A stretch of 64,000 nucleotides of DNA from Ariolimax columbianus (taxonomy: Eukaryota > Mollusca > Gastropoda > Stylommatophora > Arionidae). Shown piece by piece: positions 1-11,224 of the stretch; position 1 is the first letter of the stretch, and the number at the start of each line of letters is the position of its first letter. Below the pieces are notes generated by a model. It was not told the DNA's origin. It did not search any database and saw nothing but the letters and a program-made list of their open reading frames with translations. The position numbers and the translations under genes were made by a program. The stretch covers positions 32,720,453 to 32,784,452 of the forward strand of contig JAVGWX010000007.1 in NCBI GenBank assembly GCA_036924085.1, written 5' to 3'.

Positions 1-19
1 AGGTTCTGAATCATGGATG

Positions 20-165
20 GACAGAAACAAATCTGGGTGTGGCTCGTTCCTGGGATGACTCCTTGTCCAGTCAACCCAGCTATAAACGGGTACATGATCT
101 ATGAGTTAGGAAAGGTATAAACAGCAAGGAAGGGAACTGGCTATATAAGCTGGTCCCAACTTCTG
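20..165 (+). mobile_element. SINE fragment (3' part)
   Basis: Shares the block CAACCCAGCTATAAA and the later AGGAAGGGAACTGGC with the better preserved tRNA-headed element at 9945-10140. The tRNA-like head is missing or lies before the window. The following 39 bp satellite starts directly from the end of this fragment. Confidence 0.5.
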
Positions 166-905
166 GCAACGAGTGATGAGTCTATAAGCTGGTCCCAGCT
201 TCTGGCCATAAGTGATGAATCTATAAGTCTGTCCCAGCTTCTAGCCATGAGTAATGGATCTATAGGCTGGACCTAGCTTCTGCCATGAGGAATGAATCTA
301 TAAGTCTGTCCCAGCTTCTGGCCATAAGTGATGAATCTATAAGTCTGTCCCAGCTTCTAGCAATGAGTAATGAATCTATAGGCTTGACCTAGCTTCTGCC
401 ATGAGGAATGAATCTATAAGTCTGTCCCAGCTTCTGGCCATAAGTGATGAATCTATAAGTCTGTCCCAGCTTCTAGCCATGAGTAATGAATCTATAGGCT
501 TGACCTAGCTTCTGCCATGAGGAATGAATCTATAAGTCTGTCCCAGCTTCTGGCCATGAGTAATGAATCTATAGGCTGTACCTAGCTTCTGCCATGAGGA
601 ATGAATCTAGAAGTCTGTCCCAGCTGTTGGCCATGAGTGATGAATATATAAGCCGGTCCCAGCTTACGACCATGAGGAATGAATCTATAACGCCGGTCTC
701 AGATTATGACCATAAGGAAATAATCTGTAATGCCGGTCCCAGATTATGACCATAAGGAATGAATCTATAATGCCGGTCCCAGATTATGACCATAAGGAAT
801 GAATCTATAACTCGGTCCCAGCTTCTGGCATGAGTGATGAATCTATAAGTCTGTCGCAGCTTATGACCACGAGCAATGAATCTATAAGCTGGCCCAAATA
901 AGCTG
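150..905. repeat. 39 bp satellite array
   Basis: About 19 imperfect copies of a roughly 39 bp unit containing TCTATAAGTCTGTCCCAGC and a TGAGTRATGAA end. Variants with CTGTCC, CTGGTCC and CTGGACC are interleaved, and from about 640 a CAGATTATGACC variant takes over. Minus-strand open frames here are by-products of the repeat. Confidence 0.9.
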
Positions 906-909
906 GCCC

Positions 910-1585
910 AAACTGCGTGCAGTAGCAAGTGGGTTAACAAATTAGAGATCATTATTTATGTCTCCCTTATTAACATGTTAGGAAAGGTAATTATTTTTAT
1001 TTGTCTCTCATTAATATGTTAGGAAAGGACATTATTCAACATTTTATAATCATCTTTTAGCCATCCAAGCATAGCTGTAAAGGCCACTAAAGAGGGTTGT
1101 ACAGGAGGACAGTAATCTTATATCTAAAACAGATTGATTCAGGACCTACTACTGCAAGATCACATCTAAGGTGTTTTTTACAGGCTTCCTTCAAGGGAGC
1201 TGGTATGCTTTAAATGAAGTGGACAAGTGACAAGCCAGTCCCTTAACCACACGAGAGAAATGCTCTAATTACTACTACTATTACTACAGTGTTTGTCCAG
1301 TTTTCTGATGTCAATGGGGAGGATTTGTAGGATTTCGGAATGTAGGCAGCTTGTCTCTGCTATCACCATGCACTGAACAGACTAGGTTTTTATTTTAACT
1401 CTAGCAACAACAAAAATCTATACCTTCCTGAGGATTTAAATGCATGTCCTCGTGGTCAAAGATCGAAGCCCAGGCCGCTAAGCCAATCGAGTGCTCCAGC
1501 TGCAGACAATAAAAATGGAAACAGATAGAGGAATGATATGCTTATATGGGCTCTAAGGAGACTCATTGGTGGTGAAATAAACTTA
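910..1585. other. Unannotated AT-rich stretch
   Basis: No coding region, RNA gene or repeat family is recognisable. There is a short local direct repeat (TTAGGAAAGG near 980 and 1020) and a few ACT trinucleotides near 1270. Confidence 0.5.
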
Positions 1586-1800
1586 ACTTAACATCTTTAT
1601 ACTGGCTTAGAAGATTATGCAGAGTCTGTATACAACCAGTTTAATTTACATTTCTTTACTCTAATAACTATGCACTTACAATCTATTCTTGAATGTATTA
1701 ATTGTCTCTGCCTCCACTACTTCCTGTGGCAATGCATTCTAAGTATTCATCATTCTCCGACTAAAAAAAAAATTTCCTAATCTCTTTATCCAGATAAACT
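1585..1800 (-). mobile_element. CR1-like LINE 3' end, decayed
   Basis: On the minus strand this matches the 3' end of the CR1-type copy at 11225-11925: the segment encoding a broken 'NALPQEVV'-like phrase (here around 1700-1740), followed by the terminal GTATACAGACTCTGCA stretch near 1620-1640. Only the last couple of hundred bases remain and the frame is broken. Confidence 0.6.
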
Positions 1801-1999
1801 CATCATTTTCCCCCTTCATTACTACCATAGGAGGAATGGTTTTGATGCCTGCCAACTGACATGAAGGGCAGTGGATCGAGACCCCGTTACAACATATGTT
1901 GTTTTTCTGTGGGAGGTGAATTATACAAACATAGCCAGCACATGACATTGCGAAGCGACCTGCAGTCCCCAGCCTAAAAACTCCTCGACTTCCCTAGCA

Positions 2000-3000
2000 A
2001 AAAGAATAGTCATACAATAGCTCTTATTACCATCGTTGTCATGTAGATAGATTAGTGATATATTTTCATTGGTGTTGTCCTTAGTCTTTGATGAAGACTG
2101 TTTTGTTATAATGCAAGTTCATTTGTATATTTGCCTTTGTATATACTGACTCATCCTAGTTTATAATATTATCCATATCTTATTTTATTGCAGTGATTTT
2201 TGATTGTTGTGTTAACTTACTTGAATTATGGTTATACATTCAGTCATCAACTGTTGAGTTATGAGATGTACCTTTAGACTTGGCTTACTCCCTTTATCCA
2301 ACATGATATTCCAAGGCAACAAAGTATTAAATTCAAACAGTCCTTGGCTATTTGGTACAGAGACAAATTCTGCCTAATTTAAATACCAGGATTATTTTAT
2401 GAATACACCGAATATTCATTTTGTATTTGACTCTGTGCCAAATAGTGCATTCATTGAACTTTGTATGTTCGTTGAAATAGTACTATGCAGTTGAATATGA
2501 ATAGATAAAATAAAAGTCGACACATGGCTCCACGTGATAAGTACTTTATCACGGATTGCATTAGCGTACAAGTCAGAGGATGACATGCAGGGCAGTCAGC
2601 CAGTTAAAACCAAACATGTAAATATCTCCATATGTGTCAGTGCTCACGTTGTGAATAGTATTTGTTTAAAATGTGCCTTGTTGTTTTGCTACACTGTAAA
2701 GTGATTTCAACTTTTTTTTAAATATGATTTATTGCAAAGCATAGTTCAATTTTGATATTTTTCAGTGAAAGAAGGAGGATATAAAAGCAGTGTGTTTGCT
2801 GTTTAAATGGTTATATAATGCAGTGATGTAACATCCAAAGCATATTCAACATCTCCACTCACACTCAACTATTTAGTTATCATACAAACACCCAAATGGA
2901 ATACAATGTGAATTACCCCATTTTTATGATACATAAAACTTTAAAAATTCATGTTTTTTAATCATTTGTTCGTATTCGTATCAGGCTGAACTTGGTTTCA
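2000..3000. other. Unannotated AT-rich stretch
   Basis: AT-rich sequence with no supported gene. TTGATGAAGAC near 2088 resembles the hammerhead-like motif at 5092 but lacks the paired stem. Nothing else can be supported. Confidence 0.4.
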
Positions 3001-3094
3001 TCAAAATAGTAAAAACCCAACTTAATTGCACTTTCTAGCACTCTTTTGAATAATCGCCTGCAACGTTAACTCTCAATTCATTCCTATTTAAGGC

Positions 3095-3360
3095 AATTTT
3101 GACTAAATAAAATATTTCCTAATATCCAATCTGGACCTTTCTTTAATTAATTTGTAGCTGTGCCCTCTTGTTATTTAGGCGGTTGTATTTTGAAATACTT
3201 GTTATAGTCTAATGTATCCTTTCTGTTGATTATCTTATAAACCTGTATTAAGTCACTTTGAATTTCTATCTTTTCTAGACACTGTAGGCTGGTTTTTCTT
3301 AATCCTTCCTCATAACTGTAATTCTGGAATCCCACTATCAGCTTTGCCATGCATGGTCCC
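3095..3360 (-). mobile_element. CR1-like LINE reverse transcriptase C-terminal remnant
   Basis: The minus strand reads as the conserved tail of CR1-group reverse transcriptases: an 'AKLIVGFQNYSYEEGLRK' phrase, then 'LQCLEKIEIQSDLIQVYKIINRKD'-like sequence and a basic stretch before the stop. In active CR1 elements this region follows the RT domain and precedes a short 3' UTR. The 5' side is cut where a different LINE fragment begins at about 3344. Related pieces lie at 11225-11925 (+), 16376-16575 (-) and 1585-1800 (-). Confidence 0.75.
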
Positions 3361-3760
3361 AATCCTACTTTATGACTGCAAAACCGGGACATTACTCAAA
3401 CATGACATATCAAAACTAGAGTTCTTCCACATGCGCAAACAGCAGCATATCCTGGGCATCCGATGGCAAGACTTAATCCTACATGCGAAGGTCTCTGCTA
3501 AAACAGGCCTTCACCAAATCTTGGAAATACTGGACCACCATGTTTGGTCATGTCATACGGCTGGACCAGGAAACCCCGGCCCACAAGATACTTCATACAT
3601 TGTTCCTCAGCGCCAATAGACTAAGAAGAGACTGTCCCTGCAGAGTATGTCTCCAGCGGATAGCAGCCTCCCATCTGCTCTAGGCGAGGCGTGGAGTCAT
3701 ACCGCAGTGGTCAGTCATCGAAGTAGTTGATCGACGCAACGGGTCTTAGGTACCTACACA
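3344..3760 (+). mobile_element. RTE-like LINE ORF C-terminal remnant
   Basis: Plus-strand translation in two overlapping frames gives the C-terminal region of a non-LTR retrotransposon polyprotein: 'LYDCKTGTLLKHDISKLEFF', 'HILGIRWQD', then after a frameshift near 3500-3540 'FGHVIRLDQETPAHKILHT' and a final 'VIEVVDRRNGS'-like end. The frameshift and a stop after the leucine-rich end make it non-functional. It abuts the CR1 remnant on the left. Confidence 0.7.
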
Positions 3761-3774
3761 AACCTATTATTATG

Positions 3775-4200
3775 TCTCCAGTTTTGCCCAAGTTTCTTCT
3801 TCTAATGCTATTTTTCAAATGTCCCCATTATTTGCTTACCAGCATATGTCTTGTACTTTTAGGTGTCTTTTTGTTGGCATGTCCTATGCACCATTTCTTT
3901 AGAACAGTTGTCTGCAACATTCACTCTCAACTGATCCCAATTTACGGTAATTTTGTTTCACTGAATCCAAAAGTCTCCAGTTGTTGTCAAAGTTTCCTCT
4001 TTCACTGCTATTCTTCAAATGTCCCCATTAATTGCTTACTACGTGTATTCAAATCCAGACTTGTAATACCTAATATAGGTTTCTTTCTGATAGCATATCC
4101 CATGCACCCCTTCTTTCTGCCCCGAATCTCCAGCTGTATTGATTGTTGTCATGTCCCTTGTCACACATTTGTGTTTATCATTGAATATTTTCCATACGTT
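3775..4200. repeat. Imperfect direct repeat of about 180 bp
   Basis: The blocks starting at about 3775 and about 3970 share GTCTCCAGTT, CAAATGTCCCCATTA and TTGCTTAC with the same spacing, and 'CCATGCACC'-type sequence follows each. A 173-codon open frame crosses the area, but it is low complexity and follows the repeat, so I do not call it a gene. Confidence 0.5.
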
Positions 4201-4424
4201 TACCTAGTTCTTGTTTCCACTCCATCTGTCTGTCTTTCTCATTTTTAGTTCGTCGCTTTGGTTGTACCCATGTCACCATTTGGTCATTTCCTGTTTTCCA
4301 GCTATCGGCTTATCTGACCTCCCACTTCTTATGCCTTCCTTGTCGTGTCACTTTCTGACACTTGTATCCTGCCTCTGACAGGTGAGCAGACCTGTGATGA
4401 GTTCTCATGTGCTATCCAGCTAAG

Positions 4425-4620
4425 TCTATCTATCTATCTTCAGTCCACTTATGTCGTTAGACGTCATGGGGAGGTGCGACCTCCTTTGTTTAATTTTTTT
4501 TTTGGGGGGGGGGGGGGGATTAGGCAAAAACCCACTGGTGATTTGCCAGGTCAATCCCAGCTTCTGTTAGCCCCTGGAATATATGATCGCCTATTTTTGA
4601 GACTGATGGAGGTGGAAACG
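4425..4620 (+). repeat. Dispersed repeat, copy 1 (poly-T/poly-G inside)
   Basis: Shares TCTATCTATCT...CAGTCC, GTC(G/A)TTAGAC and GATTTGCCAGGTCAATCCCA with 11930-12060. A T9-G16 run at about 4492-4518 is embedded in it. Confidence 0.5.
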
Positions 4621-4699
4621 TAAATTAGAGGAATGTAGACCCGAAGCTTGTCAGACACCATCTAAGCCGCTCTGTTAACCACATAACCAAGACCTTTTT

Positions 4700-4982
4700 G
4701 ATATATATTCTCTGTGGGGCCAGAATCCCTAGAATAATTTTAGTAAATTTGTAACTTGAATTTTGCCCGATCAGTGGCTGTTAGGCCTGCTCTTTTCGAT
4801 TTCCAACTGCTAAGGTATTTTTAACGTGCGCGGCATTGCACTCGGGTGTTTGATCTCACTTCTCAGAGATCAGGGGAAATATTTACTGGATGATCCCGGT
4901 GGAGACACCAGGATTTGAACTCGTGATCTCCAGCACCAGAGGCGAACACCTTACCTCGAGACCACTGGCTCACCCCCATCCA
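4700..4982 (-). mobile_element. tRNA-derived SINE, family D
   Basis: The minus strand from 4980 reads as a tRNA-like head: an A-box-like segment (TGAGCCAGTGGTCTCGAGG) and a B-box-like GAGTTCAAATCC at about 4912-4924. The body contains CACGTTAAAAATACC and GAAATCGAAAAGAGCAGG. The same body recurs at 24290-24525 on the plus strand, so this is a dispersed family and not a tRNA gene. Confidence 0.7.
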
Positions 4983-5089
4983 GCTAGGTACCTTTCTTCT
5001 TTTCTCCTTTATGTGTTTGTTCATATGTCTGTTTTATGTATTCATTCCTTTCTCTATGATTTGCAAGTTCATAATTTTGTTGCCCATCG

Positions 5090-5118
5090 TCACTGATGAA
5101 GACCTTTTGGTCGTAACG
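5090..5118 (+). other. Hammerhead-like motif
   Basis: CTGATGA is followed by a perfect GACC/GGTC hairpin with a TTTT loop and then CGTAAC, where a hammerhead core would have CGAAAC. No closing stems I and III were established. Best read as a decayed ribozyme or ribozyme-like motif. Confidence 0.25.
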
Positions 5119-5129
5119 TAGGTGTTGTT

Positions 5130-6530
5130 TCTGCTGTAGCAGATCCCACTGTTTGCCTTGGCCGTGATCTAACTTAGAACATTCTCACACTCATCCACAT
5201 CATCATGACCATACTCAGTAAATGACATATCACACATCGAGTGGCATATTTATTATATCATACTCATATCATACAATGAGTAGAGAAATTACAAAAACAA
5301 TATAATACATATCTTAACTAAACATTATACTAAAACGGGAATTGTAAGCATTAGCTATTGATGGAATTCCCAACGATCTAAAAACCCAGTTCTATTGCCT
5401 TGCAATTACATCCCACACACATCGCCTTAACTGCGTCTTCAACACACCTTATCAAATACTCTTCCTCACAGAAATCCCCTCAGGCGGGCGATCTCGACAT
5501 ACTCGTTCACAATGTGTCCTTGCTTACAAACACACGTTCAGATTATCTATTAATGCAAAACTCACACACCTATTTGAGCGATCCTATTCTATCACTAAAC
5601 ATTCGTCCAACAGTCTATCAATCGCTCCTCTATCTAAGTCGGTGAGTTAAACATACTATCCACATTCAGTCTCTCTCTCTCTCTCTCACTCTCCTCCATA
5701 CAGCCTCTCTCTCTCCAGCCCCCTCAGCTAAACTTTGTCTCGAGTTATATATCCTCAAGCAAGGCCAGAGCTTGACCAATCGATCTCAGGTATGGTCATC
5801 TTCAATCCCAATTGGAACGAAACACTTTGCACACCTGTATTCTCTCGCAGCAAGCCCCGTTGCCAATTTCGTCTGTCAATCAATCTCCCCCTACCAAAAT
5901 CAGAAGGCCAGTGGTCAGTTTCTATCTGTCCACATTCCTTAACCCAACTCTGTTCTCCTTTGCTGAGACGGTGAGTGACCTTGACATGCATTCAGGTAGC
6001 TTTAAGCTTTAACATGTTCAGGCATCCTAAACTCCCCTTGCTCCGGCGGGAACTGTTACACTGCTTTTGTCTTAACACGGTATCTGAGCATAACTATAAA
6101 TGTTTTATACACGTCATTGAATAGGACCAATCTTACTGTGTTTCCTGTTCTTCATATCTCATGATTACTTTTGAGCCCTGACTACTCAGTCCGTAAAATC
6201 CCATTGCCCTGTGCTCCTGAGAAAATAGACACAATGTAGACATTTGATAAAACTATGTGCTCTAATTTAGTTATTCTATCTAAACTTTGCTGACTTGCTA
6301 ATCTTCACATTTTCTTAATTCAGTAGAGTGTGGAATATATTCATCAAATGTACTTGATGCAATACATTATGTGGGATCATAGATGTTCATTTCTAAATGA
6401 AGAAATCACTGAGTTTTCTGGGCACACAAAAGTTGGAATTAGAAAATATTGTCACAATATAATAATTCAATATGTGTCTGTCTCCTGGGTTTCCAACTTG
6501 AGGACAAACTAGATGACTGAGTGACCATAT
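5130..6530. other. No gene seen; short CT microsatellite
   Basis: A (CT)n tract lies at about 5669-5700. Otherwise no feature can be supported; the small open frames overlap on both strands and show no recognisable protein. Confidence 0.5.
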
Positions 6531-6534
6531 GAGG

Positions 6535-6960
6535 ATACTGTATGAGGACATGTTTGATGGTCCATATGGGACTTGCTAGTTTGCTGAGTGTGCTCATTAG
6601 AACACTGTATGAGGACATGTTTGATGGTCCATCGGGGCTTGCTTGTTTGCTGAGTGGGCTCATTAGAATGCTGTATGAGGACATGTTTGATGGTCCATAT
6701 GGGACTTGCTAGTTTGCTGAGTGTGCTCATTAGAACACTGTATGAGGACATGTTTGATGGTCCATCGGGGCTTGCTTGTTTGCTGAGTGGGCTCAGTAGA
6801 ACACTGAATGAGGACATGTTTGATGGTCCATCGGGGCTTGCTTGCTGAATGAACACTCATTAGAATGTTGTATGACATGTTTGATGCTTCATATGGGCTT
6901 TGCTTGCTGAATAGACTCGTTAGAATGTTGTATGAGGACATGTTTGTCTCATAAGGACAC
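6535..6960. repeat. 67 bp satellite array
   Basis: Five good copies spaced 65-67 bp, each containing TATGAGGACATGTTTGATGG, then decaying copies to about 6960 and traces to 7060. Alternate units end in CATATGGGACTTGCTAG or CATCGGGGCTTGCTTG, suggesting a higher-order dimer. Confidence 0.9.
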
Positions 6961-7069
6961 ATTCGTTATCTGAATGGCCTCATGAGGACAAGCTCGTTAA
7001 CTGAATGTCTGCATGAGGAAACTTGTTTTCTTAATGGTCGCACGAGGGCAAGCTTGATGGTCAATAGAG

Positions 7070-7620
7070 CTGCATCGAACTGAAACCTTTATTACTTGTA
7101 TGCTCATTTCTTTATTTTTGTTCTAAGTCATCTGTTTCGTAGAGTCAAGATTTTTGTACGCAATAATTTTTAGATCTTCACATAATCACAATAACATCAG
7201 AAAAAAATAACGTATGTCAAACTTATAAAATTTTTCTGTGAAAAATGAATCTTTGTTTTATATCTTATTCCTTCCTATTTCTTCTATTACTACCGCAACT
7301 CCTTTTCATTGCTTTTTTCTTCCTCTTCTCCTTCATATCCCTCATGTTTTCATTTTAGCAAAGCAGACTTTGCCGTAATACTTCTTCATAACGCAACATA
7401 GCCTAGGCACTATCAATTATTAATAGCAACCCAATGCTACTCAAGAATAAAATCCATGGCTATTTCTTCTTGATTCATCATAGATGTTTACACCATCAGG
7501 CAAGTTTCCACGATGAACTCAACCGTTGGGATACATAAGCATATGGGACTAATTTTGTTCAGGAAGTATTTAACTTGAAATTCTGGTATTCAAACAGTGC
7601 AATTATCGAAGTGAAAATCT
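7070..7620. other. Unannotated AT-rich stretch
   Basis: Nothing recognisable on either strand. Confidence 0.4.
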
Positions 7621-8230
7621 TTGCCAATTAATATCTCCTTCACACGAACATAAAAATATCACATCCAGGGTGTAAATCTTCACCAATATCTCCTTCAAAC
7701 GTAACTAAAAATATCACATCTGGAGTGTAAATCTTTACCAAATGATGTCTCCTTAACACATAACTAAAAGTATCACATCTGAAGTGTAAATCTTTACCAA
7801 ATGATGTCTCCTTCACACGTAACTAAAAGTATCACATCTGAAGTGTAAATCTTTACCAAATGCTGTCTCCTTCACACATAACTAAAAGTATCACATCCGG
7901 AGTGTACATCTTTACCAAATGATGTCTCCTGTACACATAACTAAAAATATCACATCTGGAGTGTAAATCTTTACAAATCGTGTCCTTTTCACGCAACTAA
8001 AATTATCACATCTGGAGTGTACATCTTTACCAAATGATGTCTCCTTTACACGTAACTAAAAGTATCACATCTGGAGTGTAAATCCTCGCCAATAGATGTT
8101 TTCTTCATGCATAACTAAGAGTATCGAATCCAGAGTGTAAATCTTCACGAATTGATATTTCCTTCACATGTAACTAAGAATATCACACCCAGACTGTAAT
8201 ATATAGGTACCTCCTTCACATTTAACTAAC
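7620..8230. repeat. 60 bp satellite array
   Basis: About ten copies of a roughly 60 bp unit with AACTAAAAGTATCACATCT, GTGTAAATCTTTACC and GATGTCTCCTTCACAC. The best copies are in the middle (7740-7920), with decay outward. Confidence 0.9.
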
Positions 8231-8289
8231 AGTATCACATCTAAGTATCACACTAAGAGTAGCACAGAAGCAGGGTCTTACAGTACAAA

Positions 8290-8500
8290 GACAGATGACA
8301 GGATTCAGTGTACAACCAAGGTGTACTGGTTCCATAATAGAAGATATTACAGAATTCAGTGGACAACTGGGTGTACCGGTTTCATAATAGAAGATGTCAC
8401 AAAATTCAATGGACAACTGGGTGTACTGGTCCTATAATAGAAGATATCACAGAATTCAGTGGACAACTGGGTGTACTGGTCCCATAATAGAAGTTCTTAG
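8290..8500. repeat. 49 bp tandem array, first block
   Basis: Units of 48-50 bp with AATAGAAGATATCACAGAATT and GGACAACTGGGTGTACTGG. It starts where the 60 bp array ends and resumes at 8875-8985 after an inserted dispersed repeat. Confidence 0.85.
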
Positions 8501-8870
8501 TCGACCTGTACTTCTACAGGGGCAGATGTCCTTTTGCAGGTCCAAGCTCTGGTATGAGCTGGATGTAGCTGGGAGAAGGATTTCCTGCTTAGTGGGCTAG
8601 GCTCGAGTAGCTTATTACCCCGCTACGTTGGGACACGTGACGCAAAGGATGTTTAACCGATGTGTGAGTCCATCTTAATAGACTCAAACACTAGAGCAAA
8701 TTAGACTCGCAGATTGTTAGGCACCATCTATGATGCTCTAAACAAACCACCTAAACCTGGCTGATGTTATGCCATGTCCCACAGTTAGTCGCCTCTTGTG
8801 ACATGCTCTCTGTGGGGCAGTGGTGCTATTCTTGTCCTTGTCATACACAAAGACCCCGGCGGATCAGTCA
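8500..8870 (-). repeat. Dispersed repeat F, interrupting the 49 bp array
   Basis: On the minus strand it matches 35720-36130: GGGGTCTTTGTGTATGAC, CACCACTGCCCCACAG, AGCATGTC, GGTGGTTTG and GACTCGCACATCGGTTAA in the same order. The 49 bp array continues on its far side (AATAGAAGCTATCACAG at 8880), so this looks like an insertion into the array. Confidence 0.65.
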
Positions 8871-8874
8871 GGAA

Positions 8875-8985
8875 ATATAATAGAAGCTATCACAGAATTC
8901 AGTGGGCAACCAGGTCATTCTGGTTCCATAAAAGAAGATATGACAGAATTCAGTGGGTGACCAGGTTGTTGCAGTTCAAAGACAT
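8875..8985. repeat. 49 bp tandem array, second block
   Basis: Two further units with CACAGAATTCAGTGGG and AAAGAAGATATGACAG, continuing the array at 8290-8500 beyond the inserted repeat. Confidence 0.75.
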
Positions 8986-8989
8986 ATTA

Positions 8990-9545
8990 CAGGATGTAGG
9001 TGACAATCAGAATGTTTTGATTCTATTACAGGATACTAATCCAATGCCTTCGATACGGTAAAACATCAATATCTGGGGAAAATCATGAAGGAAATGGGGT
9101 TTTCTGTGCCAAATATTGATCTCATTGAAACATTATACAAAGATCAATAAGCCGCTGTCCCAGTATCTGGGCTAACATCAGATTAGTTTGTAGTACAAAA
9201 GGGAGTCAGGCGGTTGTATCCTCTCACCTTATCTATATAACATATATGCGGAATGTATAATGAGAAATGTTCGAGAAGACGAGAACATTGAAAGTTTCGA
9301 CCCATTTAGAATTGACGGGTACGAGATTCCAAAGTAATGATGCGCAGACGACACAGTGATACTATCAAGAAGTTCAGAAGGGCTAGAGGAGCTAATTTCA
9401 GCCGTAAATGGACATAGTAAAGATCAAAACCTGTTTATAAGCATAAATAAAACAAAGATAATGACCACCGTCAAAACACCATGTCAACATAAATTTACAG
9501 TGGGTGGTGAGGAAATAGATCAGGGGGTCATTAATAGATAGCTGT
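8990..9545 (+). mobile_element. LINE reverse transcriptase remnant with ADDTVIL motif
   Basis: Plus-strand frames give pieces of a non-LTR reverse transcriptase in the correct order: 'AFDTVKHQYLGKIMKEMG' (palm block A, about 9034-9090), a weak 'KGVRRLYPL'-type block B near 9200, then 'CADDTVILSRSSEGLEEL' (block C, about 9340-9395) and 'LFISINKTKIMTTV' (block D). The conserved AFD and ADD acidic pairs are recognisable, but frameshifts and stops lie between blocks. It is a dead copy of a third LINE type, distinct from the FADD family at 28-61 kb. Confidence 0.7.
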
Positions 9546-9584
9546 GTTATATCCATCATCATTAAGTGATTCATTCCTGGAACT

Positions 9585-9870
9585 GGTTTGGGGCCCGGAC
9601 CCCATCACCACAAGTCTTTTAGTCCTGCGACCGGTTTGCAAGATCTGAATTATGTCTTTCCATTTCTACCTGTCATATTTGGCCGTCTTCCAGGTCAGCA
9701 TGTCTTCACAGCCATGTATAGCATACTTGTGTCGCAAAGGAATTTCTTGGTCTGTCCCTTTCTCTCCATCCCCGTGTTCTGTCTCTCAAGACTTTCTTCG
9801 CTGGGCCTTCATGATGTAGGTTTTAGCCCATCCTGGTCAGGAGTTGCTTTTATATCTTTTGAAGCAGCTT
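9585..9870 (-). other. Possible LINE tail remnant
   Basis: Minus-strand frames give 'DRPRNSFATQVCYTWL' and 'MERHNSDLANRSQD', which resemble degraded C-terminal LINE coding sequence. I cannot assign it firmly. Confidence 0.25.
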
Positions 9871-9942
9871 TTTTTTTTTTCACACTACAGCCTAAACCCT
9901 TTCGTTTGATTGTCTCTGTTCTGTTCACTTTATTCATCTTTC

Positions 9943-10140
9943 GGTAACACGAATTCGCTGAATGGCGTAATGGTAGAGCACTCGCATTTCATGGCAAAGG
10001 TACGGGGATCAGTTCCCGCTACAACAGCTCTAGTCAACCCAGCTGTAAATGTGTTACAGGCTGACGCCAGGGAAGGAAAATCAATCAGGAAGGGAACTGG
10101 CCAACCCACCTCATAAAGTAGTGACTTAGTACAATGAAGA
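9943..10140 (+). mobile_element. tRNA-derived SINE, family C
   Basis: A tRNA-like head with an A-box-like GGCGTAATGGTAGAGC (about 9962) and a B-box-like GGGGATCAGTTCCC (about 10006), then a body with CAACCCAGCTGTAAA and AGGAAGGGAACTGGCC. The body matches 20-165. No acceptor end and a long body, so this is a SINE and not a tRNA gene. Confidence 0.7.
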
Positions 10141-10515
10141 CTTTAACACATCAGCCCCGAAGGCAGTGTCTGCTATAGGGCTACCTTTAACGCCACCATT
10201 AACATCACATCTCAAAAGTCACAAAGTATTTCTCCTCTGTTTTATTTATTGTCCATGTTTCAGGACAATATACCCCACTGAACAAATGTATGTGGTCAGG
10301 ATTTTTGTACGTATTGTCATACTAATGCTCTCCCTTTGTCTCTAAATACGTTCTTTGCCAACACAATTCTGGTTCGAATTTCATTCATTCTGGTTGTTAC
10401 TCTTTCCTTTGATTGTTAAATGAAGATATTCTATCTTTCATCAGTTATGTCCCTTGTACCAGCTAAAAGTGGGAGCGAAGAGCTACGTTAGGGTCAAGTG
10501 GAATATATTGATTAA

Positions 10516-10755
10516 GTTCCCATCTCATTAAGATCCCATCTCATTAAGATACCATCTCATTAAGATCTTATCTCATTAAGAGCCCATCTCATTAAGATCC
10601 TATCTCATTAAGAGCCCATCTCATTAAGATCCCATCTCATTAAGAGCCCATCTCATTAAGATCCCATCTCATTAAGAGCCCGTGTCATTAAGATCACATC
10701 TAATTGAGATCCCATCTCATTAAGATCCCATCTCATTAAGATCCCATCTCACTGT
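10516..10755. repeat. 16 bp minisatellite
   Basis: About 14 units of 16 bp, ATCCCATCTCATTAAG and the variant AGCCCATCTCATTAAG. Exact 16 bp spacing, for example 10521, 10537 and 10553. Confidence 0.95.
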
Positions 10756-10769
10756 GTAATTAGGCTCCT

Positions 10770-10910
10770 GTGAACGGACTGTGTAACAGCACTCTGGTCA
10801 GCGAGGAAGGTATGATAACTGTAATCCTCATACTAGTGAGCTGACTGAAGAGTCTCGCATTGCACTACAACCAGGAGGACCGGGATCCACTTTCTTAACT
10901 ATGTCTCGTC
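10770..10910 (+). repeat. Dispersed element V, second subfamily, fragment
   Basis: Matches 45300-45420 and 21900-22000: CAGCACTCTGGTCAGCGAG, GACTGAAGAGTCT.GCATTGCACTACA and CAGGAGGA. Only the middle of the element is present. Confidence 0.45.
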
Positions 10911-11049
10911 ATGTAAATAGAGGCACTGTAAACCGTCGCCCAATAAAAATAAACAAGAATGAAATTAGCTCAGCACGAACGACTTTCGGCAACAACAACC
11001 ACATAAAATACTAGAAGAGAAATTCTCCACATTTCTCCATTGAAATGTC

Positions 11050-11215
11050 TTATTTTCCAAGTGGTCTGCCGGGGTCTTTGTGTGTGACAAGGATAAGAAT
11101 AGAAGAATAGCACCACTGCCTCACAGAGAGCATGTCGTAAGTGGCGACAAACTGTTTGACGTGGCATAATACCGGCCATGGTTAGGTGGTTTGTTTAGAG
11201 CAGCATAGATTTCGT
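11050..11215 (+). repeat. Dispersed repeat F fragment
   Basis: Contains GGGGTCTTTGTGTGTGACAA, CACCACTGCC, GAGCATGTCGTAAG and CATGGTTAGGTGGTTTG, in register with 35770-35910. Confidence 0.7.
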
Positions 11216-11224
11216 CAGGTAAGG

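Noticed and set aside
6535..8500. CRISPR-like arrays
   Set aside because: The units are contiguous tandem repeats without unique spacers, in an animal genome.
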